Shown: positions 30,401-42,900 of the stretch, piece after piece
Layout: each line of letters starts with the position of its first letter
How positions within the stretch are numbered: the first letter of the stretch is position 1
Assembly (NCBI GenBank): GCA_964036045.1
Contig: OZ038379.1
Span: 114,665,604 to 114,729,603 of the forward strand
Reading direction: 5' to 3'
DNA length: 64,000 nt
From: Eutreptiella sp. 'Long Island Sound 2002'
Lineage: Eukaryota; Euglenozoa; Euglenophyceae; Eutreptiales; Eutreptiaceae
Program-made: the position numbers and the translations under genes
Notes under the pieces: generated by a model
Seen by the model: only the letters and a program-made list of their open reading frames with translations
What the model was told of the DNA's origin: nothing
The model's database searches: none

Positions 30401-33400
30401 ACCCAACTCAAGGGCCACAGAACAAAGCGTGGAGTGCGAGTCCCTAACCCCAACTCGAGGGGCCACGCAACAAAGCGTCGATTGCGAGTCCCTAACCCCA
30501 ACTCAAGGAGCCACGCAACAAAGCGTGGATTGCGAGGCCCTAACCGCAACCCGAGGGGCCACGCAACAAAGCGTGGATTGCGAGTCCCTAACCCCAACTC
30601 GAGGGGCCACGCAACAAAGCGTGGATTGCGAGTCCCTAACCCCAACTCGAGGGGCCACGCAACAAAGCGTGGATTGCGAGTCCCTAACCCCAACTCGAGG
30701 GGCCACGCAACAAAGCGTGGATTGCGAGTCCCTAACCCCAACTCAAGGAGGCACGCAACAAAGCGTGGATTGCGAGGCCCTCACCCCAACTCGAGGGGCC
30801 ACGCAACAAAGCATGGATTGCGAGTCCCTAACCCCAACTCAAGGAGCCACGCAACAAAGCGTGGATTGCGAGGCCCTAACCTCAAATCGAGGGGCCACGC
30901 AACAAAGCCTGGATTGCGAGTCCCTAACCCCAACTCAAGGGGCCACACAACAAAGCCTGGATTGCGAGTCCCCAACCCCAACTCAAGGGGCCACGCATCA
31001 AAGCGTGGATTGCGAGTCCCTAACCCCAACTTGAGGGGCCACACAATAAAGCATGGATTGCGAGTCCCTAAACCCAACTCAAGGGCCACAGAACAAAGGG
31101 TGGAGTGCGAGTCCCTAACCCCAACTCAAGGGGCCACGCAACAAAGCATGGATTACGAGTCCCTAACCCCAACTCAAGAGGCCACGCAACAAAGCGTAGA
31201 TTGCGAGTCCCTAACCCAAACTCGAGGGGCCACGCAACAAATCGCGGACCGCGAGTCCCTAACCCCAACTCAAGGGGCCACGCAACAAAGCGTGAATTGC
31301 GAGTCCCCAACCCCAACTCAAGGGCCACACAACAAAGCCTGGATTGCGAGTCCCTAACCGCAACTCGAGGGGCCACACAACAAAGCGTGGATTGCGAGTC
31401 CCTGACCCCAACTCGAGGGGCCACGCAACAAAGCGTGGATTGCGAGTCCCTAACCCCAACTCGAGGGGCCACGCAACAAAGCGTGGATTGCGAGTCCCTA
31501 ACCACAACTCAAGGGGCCACGCAACAAAGCGTGGATTGCGAGTCCCTCACCCCAACTCAAGGGGCCACGCAACAAAGCGTGGATTGCGAGTCCCTAACCC
31601 CAACTCAAGGGGCCACAGAACAAAGGGTGGATTGCGAGTCCCTAACCCCAACTCGAGGGGCCACGCAACAAAGCGTGGATTGCGAGTCCCTAACCCCAAC
31701 TCAAGGGGCCACGCAACAAATCGTGGATTGCGAGTCCCTAACCCCAACTCAAGGGGCCACACAACAAAGCGTGCATTGTGAGTCCCTAACCCCAACTCGA
31801 GGGGCCACGCGACAAGGGTGGATTGGGAGTCCCTAACCCCAACTCAAGGGGCCACGCAACAAAGCGTGGATTGTGAGTCCCCAACCCCAACTCAAGGGGC
31901 CACACAACAAAGCGTGGATTGCGAGTCCCTCACCCCAACTTGAGGGGCCACGCAACAAAGCGTGGTTTGCGAAGCCCTCACCCAAACTCGAGGGGCCCCG
32001 CAACAAAGCGTGGATTGCGAGGCCCTAACCCCAACTCAAGGGGCTACGCAACAAGGGTGGATTGGGAGTCCCTGACCCCAACTCAAGGGGCCACGCAACA
32101 AAGCGTGGATTGCGAGTCCCTAACCCCAGCTCAAGGGGCCACGCAACAAAGCGTGGATTGCGAGTCCCTAACCCCAACTCGAGGGGCCACGCAACAAAGC
32201 GTGGATTGCGAGTCCCCAACCCCAACTCAAGGGACCACGCAACAAAGCGTGGATTGCGAGTCCCTAACCCCAACTCAAGGGGCCACGCAACAAAGCATGG
32301 ATTACGAGTCCCTAACCCCAACTCGAGGGGCCACGCGACAAAGCCTGGATTGCGAGTCCCCAACCCCAACTCAAGGGGCCACGCAACAAAGCGTGGATTG
32401 CGAGTCCCTAACCCCAACTCGAGGGGCCACGCAACAAAGCGTGGATTGCGAGTCCCTAACCCCAACTCAAGGAGCCACGCAACAAAGCATGGATTGCGAG
32501 TCCCTAACCCCAACTCAAGGAGCCACGCAACAAAGCGTGGATTGCGAGGCCCTAACCCCAACTCGAGGGGCCACGCAACAAAGCCTGGATTGCGAGTCCC
32601 TAACCCCAACTCAAGGGGCCACACAACAAAGCCTGGATTGCGAGTCCCCAACCCCAACTCAAGGGGCCACGCATCAAAGCGTGGAATGCGAGTCCCTAAC
32701 CCCAACTTGAGGGGCCACACAATAAAGCATGGATTGCGAGTCCCTAAACCCAACTCAAGGGCCACAGAACAAAGGGTGGAGTGCGAGTCCCTAACCCCAA
32801 CTCAAGGGGCCACGCAACAAAGCATGGATTACGAGTCCCTAACCGCAACTCAAGAGGCCACGCAACAAAGCGTAGATTGCGAGTCCCTAACCCAAACTCG
32901 AGGGGCCACGCAACAAATCGCGGACTGCGAGTCCCTAACCCCAACTCAAGGGGCCACGCAACAAAGCGTGAATTGCGAGTCCCCAACCCCAACTCAAGGG
33001 CCACACAACAAAGCCTGGATTGCGAGTCCCTAACCGCAACTCGAGGGGCCACACAACAAAGCGTGGATTGCGAGTCCCTGACCCCAACTCGAGGGGCCAC
33101 GCAACAAAGCGTGGATTGCGAGTCCCTAACCCCAACTCGAGGGGCCACGCAACAAAGCGTGGATTGCGAGTCCCTAACCACAACTCAAGGGGCCACGCAA
33201 CAAAGCGTGGATTGCGAGTCCCTAACCCCAACTCAAGGGGCCACGCAACAAAGCGTGGATTGCGAGTCCCTAACCCCAACTCAAGGGGCCACACAACAAA
33301 GCGTGCATTGTGAGTCCCTAACCCCAACTCGAGGGGCCACGCAACAAGGGTGGATTGGGAGTCCCTAACCCCAACTCAAGGGGCCACGCAACAAAGCGTG

Positions 33401-33450
33401 GATTGTGAGTCCCCAACCCCAACTCAAGGGGCCACACAACAAAGCGTGGA
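27430..33450. repeat. Higher-order repeat, ~2,156-bp period (about 45 monomers)
   Basis: The block 28,278-29,201 recurs at 30,434-31,357 with only a few differences, and 29,763-30,392 is followed by a related block from 31,919. The preceding copy differs by extra monomers (offset 2,251 from 27,512 to 29,763). The 4-base shortfall from 45 x 48 is explained by monomers with small deletions, such as ACTCAAGGGCCACAG and GCAACAAGGGTGGATTGGGAG. Confidence 0.85.
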
Positions 33451-35222
33451 TTGCGAGTCCCTCACCCCAACTTGAGGGGCCACGCAACAAAGCGTGGTTT
33501 GCGAAGCCCTCACCCAAACTCGAGGGGCCCCGCAACAAAGCGTGGATTGCGAGTCCCTAACCCCAACTCAAGGGGCTACGCAACAAGGGTGGATTGGGAG
33601 TCCCTGACCCCAACTCAAGGGGCCACGCAACAAAGCGTGGATTGCGAGTCCCTAACCCCAACTCAAGGGGCCACGCAACAAAGCGTGGATTGCGAGTCCC
33701 TAACCCCAACTCGAGGGGCCACGCAACAAAGCGTGGATTGCGAGTCCCCAACCCCAACTCAAGGGGCCACGCAACAAAGCGTGGATTGCGAGTCCCTAAC
33801 CCCAACTCAAGGGGCCACGCAACAAAGCATGGATTACGAGTCCCTAACCCCAACTCGAGGGGCCACGCGACAAAGCCTGGATTGCGAGTCCCTAACCCCA
33901 AATCAAGGGGCCACGCATCAAAGCGTGGATTGCGAGTCCCTAACCCCAACTCGAGGGGCCACGCAACAAAGCGTGGATTGCGAGTCCCTAACCCCAACTC
34001 AAGGATCCACGCAACAAAGCGTGGATTGCGAGGCCCTCAACCCAACTTGAGGGGCCACGCAACAAAGCGTGGATTGCAAGTCCCTCGCCCCATCTCGAGG
34101 GGCCACGCAACAAAGCGTGGATTGCGAGTCCCTAACCCCAACTCAAGGGGCCACACAACAAAGCGTGGATTGCGAGTGCCTAACCCCAACTCAAGGAGCC
34201 ACACAATAAAGCATGGATTGTGAGTCCCTAAACCCAACTCAAGGGCCACAGAACAAAGCGTGGAGTGCGAGTCCCTAACCCCAACTCGAGGGGCCACGCA
34301 ACAAAGCGTCGATTGCGAGTCCCTAACCCCAACTCAAGGAGCCACGCAACAAAGCGTGGATTGCGAGGCCCTAACCGCAACTCGAGGGGCCACGCAACAA
34401 AGCGTGGATTGCGAGTCCCTAACCCCAACTCGAGGGGCCACGCAACAAAGCGTGGATTGCGAGTCCCTAAACCCAACTCGAGGGGCCACGCAACAAAGCG
34501 TGGATTGCGAGTCCCTAACCCCAACTCGAGGGGCCACGCAACAAAGCGTGGATTGCGAGTCCCTAACCCCAACTCAAGGAGCCACGCAACAAAGCGTGGA
34601 TTGCGAGGCCCTCACCCCAACTCGAGGGGCCACGCAACAAAGCGTCGATTGCGAGTCCCTAACCCCAACTCAAGGAGCCACGCAACAAAGCGTGGATTGC
34701 GAGGCCCTAACCCCAACTCGAGGGGCCACGCAACAAAGCCTGGATTGCGAGTCCCTAACCCCAACTCAAGGGGCCACACAACAAAGCCTGGATTGCGAGT
34801 CCCCAACCCCAACTCAAGGGGCCACGCATCAAAGCGTGGATTGCGAGTCCCTAACCCCAACTTGAGGGGCCACACAATAAAGCATGGATTGCGAGTCCCT
34901 AAACCCAACTCAAGGGCCACAGAACAAAGGGTGGAGTGCGAGTCCCTAACCCCAACTCAAGGGGCCACGCAACAAAGCATGGATTACGAGTCCCTAACCC
35001 CAACTCGAGGGGCCACGCAACAAAGCGTGGATTGCGAGTCCCTAACCCCAACTCAAGGGGCCACACAACAAAGCCTGGATTGCGAGTCCCCAACCCCAAC
35101 TCAAGGGGCCACGCATCAAAGCGTGGATTGCGAGTCCCTAACCCCAACTTGAGGGGCCACACAATAAAGCATGGATTGCGAGTCCCTAAACCCAACTCAA
35201 GGGCCACAGAACAAAGCGTGGA

Positions 35223-38200
35223 GTGCGAGTCCCTAACCCCAACTCGAGGGGCCACGCAACAAAGCGTGGATTGCGAGTCCCTAACCCCAACTCAAGGATC
35301 CACGCAACAAAGCGTGGATTGCGAGGCCCTCACCCCAACTTGAGGGGCCACGCAACAAAGCGTGGATTGCAAGTCCCTCGCCCCATCTCGAGGGGCCACG
35401 CAACAAAGCGTGGATTGCGAGTCCCTAACCCCAACTCAAGGGGCCACACAACAAAGCGTGGATTGCGAGTGCGTAACGCCAACTCGAGGGGCCACACAAT
35501 AAAGCATGGATTGCGAGTCCCTAAACCCAACTCAAGGGCCACAGAACAAAGCGTGGAGTGCGAGTCCCTAACCCCAACTCGAGGGGCCACGAAACAAAGC
35601 GTCGATTGCGAGTCCCTAACCCCAACTCAAGGAGCCACGCAACAAAGCGTGGATTGCGAGGCCCTAACCGCAACTCGAGGGGCCACGCAACAAAGCGTGG
35701 ATTGCGAGTCCCTAACCCCAACTCGAGGGGCCACGCAACAAAGCGTGGATTGCGAGTCCCTAACCCCAACTCGAGGGGCCACGCAACAAAGCGTGGATTG
35801 CGAGTCCCTAACCCCAACTCGAGGGGCCACGCAACAAAGCGTCGATTGCGAGTCCCTAACCCCAACTCAAGGAGCCACGCAACAAAGCGTGGATTGCGAG
35901 GCCCTCACCCCAACTCGAGGGGCCACGCAACAAAGCGTCGATTGCGAGTCCCTAACCCCAACTCAAGGAGCCACGCAACAAAGCGTGGATTGCGAGGCCC
36001 TAACCCCAACTCGAGGGGCCACGCAACAAAGCCTGGATTGCGAGTCCCTAACCCCAACTCAAGGGGCCACACAACAAAGCCTGGATTGCGAGTCCCCAAC
36101 CCCAACTCAAGGGGCCACGCATCAAAGCGTGGATTGCGAGTCCCTAACCCCAACTTGAGGGGCCACACAATAAAGCATGGATTGCGAGTCCCTAAACCCA
36201 ACTCAAGGGCCACAGAACAAAGGGTGGAGTGCGAGTCCCTAACCCCAACTCGAGGGGCCACGCAACAAAGCGTGGATTGCGAGTCCCTAACCCCAACTCA
36301 AGGATCCACGCAACAAAGCGTGGATTGCGAGGCCCTCACCCCAACTTGAGGGGCCACGCAACAAAGCGTGGATTGCAAGTCCCTCGCCCCATCTCGAGGG
36401 GCCACGCAACAAAGCGTGGATTGCGAGTCCCTAACCCCAACTCAAGGGGCCACACAACAAAGCGTGGATTGCGAGTCCCTAACCCCAACTCGAGGGGCCA
36501 CACAATAAAGCATGGATTGCGAGTCCCTAAACCCAACTCAAGGGCCACAGAACAAAGCGTGGAGTGCGAGTCCCTAACCCCAACTCGAGGGGCCACGCAA
36601 CAAAGCGTCGATTGCGAGTCCCTAACCCCAACTCAAGGAGCCACGCAACAAAGCGTGGATTGCGAGGCCCTAACCCCAACTCGAGGGACCACGCAACAAA
36701 GCGTGGATTGCGAGTCCCTAACCCCAACTCGAGGGGCCACGCAACAAACCGTGGATTGCGAGTCCCTAACCCCAACTCGAGGGGCCACGCAACGAAGCGT
36801 GGATTGCGAGTCCCTAACCCCAACTCAAGGGGCCACGCAACAAAGCGTCGATTGCGAGTCCCTAACCCCAACTCAAGGAGCCACGAAACAAAGCCTGGAT
36901 TGCGAGGCCCTCACCCCAACTCGAGGGGCCACGCAACAAAGCGTCGATTGCGAGTCCCTAACCCCAACTCAAGGAGCCACGCAACAAAGCGTGGATTGCG
37001 AGGCCCTAACCCCAACTCGAGGGGCCACGCAACAAAGCGTGGATTGCGAGTCCCTAACCCCATTTGAAGGGGCCACGCAACAAAGCGTGGATTGCGAGTC
37101 CCTAACCCCAACTCGAGGGGCCCCGCAACAAAGCGTGGATTGCGAGTCCCTAACCCCAACTCAAGGGGCCACGCAACAAAGCGTGGATTGCGAGTCCCTC
37201 ACCCCAACTCGAGGGGCCACGCAACAAAGCGTGGATTGCGAGTCCCTAACCCCAACTCAAGGGGCCACGCAACAAAGCGTGGATTGCGACTCCCTAACCC
37301 CAACTGGAGGGGACACGCAACAAAGCTTGGATTGCCAGTCCCTAACCCCAACTCAAGGGGCCACGCAACAAAGCGTGGATTGCGAGTCCCTAACCCCAAC
37401 TCAAGGGGCCACGCAACAAAGTGTGGATTGCGAGTCCCTAACCACAACTCAAGGGGCCACACAACAAAGCGTGCATTGCGAGTCCCTAACCCCGACTCGA
37501 GGGGCCACGCAACAAGGGTGGATTGGGAGTCCGTAACCCCAACTCAAGGGGCCACGCAACAAAGCGTGGATTGTGAGTCCCCAACCCTAACTCAAGGGGC
37601 CACACAACAAAGCGTGGATTGCGAGTCCCTCACCCCAACTTGAGGGGCCACGCAACAAAGCGTGGATTGCGAGTCCCTCACCCAAACTCGAGGGGCCCCG
37701 CAACAAAGCGTTGATTGCGAGTCCCTAACCCCAACTCAAGGGGCTACGCAACAAGGGTGGATTGGGAGTCCCTAACCCCAACTCGAGGGGCCACGCAACA
37801 AAGCGTGGATTGCGAGTCCCTATCCCCAACTCGAGGGGCCAAGCAACAAAGCGTGGATTGTGAGTCCCTAACCCCAACTCGAGGGGCCACGCAACAAAGC
37901 GTGGATTGCGAGTCCCCCACCCCATTTGAAGGGGCCACGCAACAAAGCGTGGATTGCGAGTCCCTCACCCCGGCTCAAGGGGCAACGCAACAAAGCGTGC
38001 ATTACGAGTCCCTAACCCCAACTCGAGGTGCCACGCAACAAAGCGTGGATTGCGAGTCCCTAACCCCAACTCAAGGGGCCACACAACAAAGCGTGGATTG
38101 CGAGTCCCTAACCCCAACTCGAGGGGCCACACAATAAACCATGGATTGCGAGTCCCTAAACCCAACTCAAGGGCCACGCAACAAAGCGTGGATTGCGAGT

Positions 38201-39990
38201 CCCTAACCCCAACTCGAGGGGCCACGCAACAAAGCATCGATTGCGAGTCCCTAACCCCAACTCAAGGGGCCAAGCAACAAAGCGTGGATTGCGAGGCCCT
38301 CACCCCAACTCAAGGGGCCACGCAACAAAGCGTGGATTGCGAGTCCCTAACCCCGAATCAAGGGGCCAGGCAACAAAGCGTGGATTGCGAGTCCCTAACC
38401 CCAACTCGAGGGGCCACACAATAAAGCATGGATTGCGAGTCCCTAAACCCAACTCAAGGGCCACAGAACAAAGCGTGGAGTGCGAGTCCCTAACCCCAAC
38501 TCGAGGCGCCACGCAACAAAGCATCGATTGCGAGTCCCTAACCCCAACTCAAGGATCCACGCAACAAAGCGTGGATTGCGAGGCCCTCACCCCAACTTGA
38601 GGGGCCACGCAACAAAGCGTGGATTGCAAGTCCCTCACCCCATCTCGAGGGGCCACGCAACAAAGCGTGGATTGCGAGTCCCTAACCCCGAATCAAGGGG
38701 CCAGGCAACAAAGCGTGGATTGCGAGTCCCTAACCCCAACTCGAGGGGCCACACAATAAAGCATGGATTGCGAGTCCCTAAACCCAACTCAAGGGCCACA
38801 GAACAAAGCGTGGAGTGCGAGTCCCTAACCCCAACTCAAGGGGCTACACAACAAAGCATGGATTGCGAGTTCCTAACCCCAACTCGAGGGGACACGCAAC
38901 AAAGCGTGGATTGCGAGTCCCTAACCCCAACTCAAGGGGCCACCCAACAAAGCGTGGATTGCGAGTCCCTAACCCCAACTCCAGGGGCCACACAACAAAG
39001 CGTGGATTGCGAGTCCCTAACCCCAACCCTAGGGGCCATGCAACAAAGCGTGGATTGCGAGGCCCGAACCCCAACTCAAGGGGCCACGCAACAAAGCGTG
39101 GATTGCGAGCCTCTAACCCCAACTCAAGAGCCACACATCAAAGCGTGGATTGCGAATCCCTAACCCCAACTCAAGCGAACTCAAGGGGCCACGCAACAAA
39201 TGGCGGATTGCGAGTCCCTCACCCCAACTCGAGGGGCCACGCATCAAAGCGTGGATTGCGAGTCCCTAACCCCAACTCCAGGGGCCACGCAACAAAGCGT
39301 GGATTGCGAGTCCCTAACCCCAACTCAAGGGGCCACACAACAAAGCGTGGATGGCGAGTCCCTATCCCCAACTCGAGGGGCCACACAACAAAGCGTGGAT
39401 TGCGAGTTCGTAACCCCTATTCGAGGGGCCACGCAACAAAGCGTGGATTGCGAGTCCGTCACCCCAACTCAAGGGGCCACGCATCAAAGCGTGGATTGCG
39501 AGTCCCTAACCCCAACTCGAGGGGCCACACAATAAAGCATGGATTGCGAGTCCCTAAACCCAACTCAAGGGCCGCAGAACAAAGCGTGGAGTGCGAGTCC
39601 CTAACCCCAACTCAAGGGGCTACACAACAAAGCATGGATTGCGAGTTCCTAACCCCAACTCGAGGGGACACGCAACAAAGCGTGGATTGCGAGTCCCTAA
39701 CCCCAACTCAAGGGGCCACGCAACAAAGCGTGGATTGCGAGTCCCTAACCCCAACTCAAGGGGCCACCCAACAAAGCGTGGATTGCGAGTCCCTAACCCC
39801 AACTCCAGGGGCCACACAACAAAGCGTGGATTGCGAGTCCCTAACCCCAACCCTAGGGGCCATGCAACAAAGCGTGGATTGCGAGGCCCGAACCCCAACT
39901 CAAGGGGCCACGCAACAAAGCGTGGATTGCGAGCCTCTAACCCCAACTCAAGAGCCACACATCAAAGCGTGGATTGCGAATCCCTAACCC
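35223..39990. repeat. Further higher-order repeats, ~1,006-bp and 776-bp periods
   Basis: The block starting at 35,223 recurs at 36,229, and the block at 35,558 recurs at 36,564 (1,006 bp). The block at 38,815 recurs at 39,591 (776 bp). Further right, a 1,200-bp offset links about 41,354-41,680 with 42,554-42,880. Several independent amplification events are therefore layered in one array. Confidence 0.8.
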
Positions 39991-42900
39991 CAACTCAAGC
40001 GAACTCAAGGGGCCACGCAACAAATGGCGGATTGCGAGTCCCTCACCCCAACTCGAGGGGCCACGCATCAAAGCGTGGATTGCGAGTCCCTAACCCCAAC
40101 TCCAGGGGCCACGCAACAAAGCGTGGATTGCGAGTCCCTAACCCCAACTCAAGGGGCCACACAACAAAGCGTGGATTGCGAGTCCCTCACCCCAACTCAA
40201 GGGGCCACACATCAAAGCGTGGATTGCGAGTCCCTCACCCCAACTCAAGAGGCCACGCAACAAATCGCGGATTGCGAGTCCCTCACCCTAACTCAAGGGG
40301 CCACGCAACAAAGCGTGGATGGCGAGTCCCTATCCCCAACTCGAGGGGCCATGCAACAATGCGTGGATTGCGAGTCCCTAACCCCAACCCGAAGGGCCAC
40401 GCAACAAAGCGTGGATTGCGAATCCCTCACCCCAACTCGAGGGGCCACGCAACAAAGCGTGGATTGCGACTCCCTAACTCCAACGCAAGGGGCCACGCAA
40501 CAAAGCGTGGATTGCGAGTCCCTAACCCCAACTCAAGGGGCCACGCAACAAAGCCCGGATTGCGCGTCCTTAACCCCAACTCGAGGGGCCACGCAACAAA
40601 GCGTGGATGGCGAGTCCCTATCCCCAACTCGAGGGGCCACACAACAAAGCGTGGATTGCGAGTCCCTAATCCCTATTCGAGGGGCCACGCAACAAATGGC
40701 GGATTGCGAGTCCCTAACCCCAACTCGAGGGGCCACGCAACAAAGCGTGGATTGCGAGTCCATAACCCCAACTGTAGGGCCCGGACAACAAAGAGTGGAT
40801 TGCGAGTCCCTAACCCCAACTCAAGGGGCCACGCAACAAATCGCGGATTGCGAGTCCCTAACCCCAACTCGAGGGGCCACGCAACAAAGCACGGATTGCG
40901 AGTCCCTAACCCCAACTCGAGGGGCCACGCAACAAAGCGTGGATGGCGAGTCCCTATCCCCAACTCGAGGGGCCACACAACGAAGCGTGGATTGCGAGTC
41001 CCCAACCCCAACCCGAGGGGCCACGCAACAAAGCGTGGATTGCGAGTCCCTAACCCCTCGAGGGGCCACACAACAAAGCGTGGATTGCGACTCCCCAACC
41101 CCAACTCAAGGGGCTACACAACAAAGCATGGATTGCGAGTCCCTAACCCCAACTCGAGGGGACACGCAACAAAGCGTGAATTGCGAGTCCCCAACCACCA
41201 ATCAAGGGGCCACGCAACAAAGCGTGGATTGCGAGTCCCTAACCCCAACTCAAGAAGCCACGCATCAAAGTGTGGATTGCGAATCCCTAACCCCAGCTCA
41301 AGGGGCCACGCAACAAAGCGTGGATTGCGAGTCCCTAACCCCAACTCAAGGGGCTACACAACAAAGCATGGATTGCGAGTCCCTAACCCCAACTCGAGGG
41401 GACACGCAACAAAGCGTGGATTGCGAGTCCCTAACCCCAACTCAAGGGGCCGCCCAACAAAGCGTGGATTGCGAGTCCCTAACCCCAACTCCAGGGGCCA
41501 CACAACAAAGCGTTGATTGCGAGTCCCAAACCCCAACCCTAGGGGCCATGCAACAAAGCGTGGATTGCGAGGCCCGAACCCCAACTCGAGGGGCCACGCA
41601 ACAAAGCGTGGATTGCGAGCCTCTAACCCCAACTCAAGGGGCCACACATCAAAGCGTGGATTGCGAATCCCTAACCCCAACTCAAGGGGCCACGCAACAA
41701 ATGGCGGATTGCGAGTCCCTCAACCCAACTCAAGGGGCCACGCAACAAAGCGTGGATTGCGAGTCCCTAACCCGAATTCGAGGGGCCACGGAACAAAGCG
41801 TGGATTGCGAGTCCCTAACCCCAACTCCAGGGGCCACGCAACAAAGCGTGGATTGCGAGTCCCTAACCCCAACTCAAGGGGCTACACAACAAAGCATGGA
41901 CTGCGAGTCCCTAACCCCAACTCAAGGGGCCACACAACAAAGCGTTGATTGCGAGTCCCTAACCCCAACTCAAGGGGCCACGCAACAAAGCGTGGATTGC
42001 GAGTCCCTAACCCCAACTCGAGGGGCCACGCAACAAAGCGTGGATTGTGAGTCCCTAACCCCAACTCAAGGGGCCACGCAACAAAGCGTGGATTGCGAGT
42101 CCCTAACCCCAACTCAAGGGGCCACACAACAAAGCGTGGATTGTGAGTCCCTAACCCCAACTCAAGGGGCCACGCAACAAAGCGTGGATTGTGAGTCCCT
42201 CACCCCAACTGGCGGAGCTACGCAACAAAGCGTGGATTGTGAGTCCCTAACCCCAACTCAAGGGGCTACGCAACAAAGCGTGGATTGCGAGTCCCTGAAC
42301 CCAACTCAAGGGGCCACGCAACAAAGCGTGGATTGCGAGTCCCTAACCCCAACTCAAGGGGCCACGCAACAAAGCGTGGATTGCGACTCCCTAACCCCAA
42401 CTCAAGGGGCCACACAACAAAGCGTGGATTGCGCGTCCCTAACCCCAACTCAAGAAGCCACGTAACAAAGGGTGGATTGTGAGTCCCTAACCCCAACTTG
42501 AGGGGCCACGCAACAAAACGTGGATGGCGAGTCCCTAACCCCAACCCGAGGGGCCACGCAATAAAGCGTGGATTGCGAGTCCCTAACCACCAATCAAGGG
42601 GCCACGCCACAAACCCTGGATTGCGAGTCCCTAACCCCAACTCAAGGGGCCACGCAACAAAGCATGGATTGCGAGTCCCTAACCCCAACTCCAGGGGCCA
42701 CACAACAAAGCGTGGATTGCGAGTCCCTAACCCCAACCCTAGGGGCCATGCAACAAAGCGTGGATTGCGAGGCCCGAACCCCAACTCGAGGGGCCACGCA
42801 ACAAAGCGTGGATTGCGAGCCTCTAACCCCAACTCAAGGGGCCACACATCAAAGCGTGGATTGCGAATCCCTAACCCCAACTCAAGGGGCCACGCAACAA

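Noticed and set aside
40024-42465. Giant 813-codon repeat protein (and similar long ORFs in 24.9-47.8 kb)
   Set aside because: The frame is open only because the 48-bp monomer is a multiple of three; other frames on both strands are equally open and no frame shows constraint.
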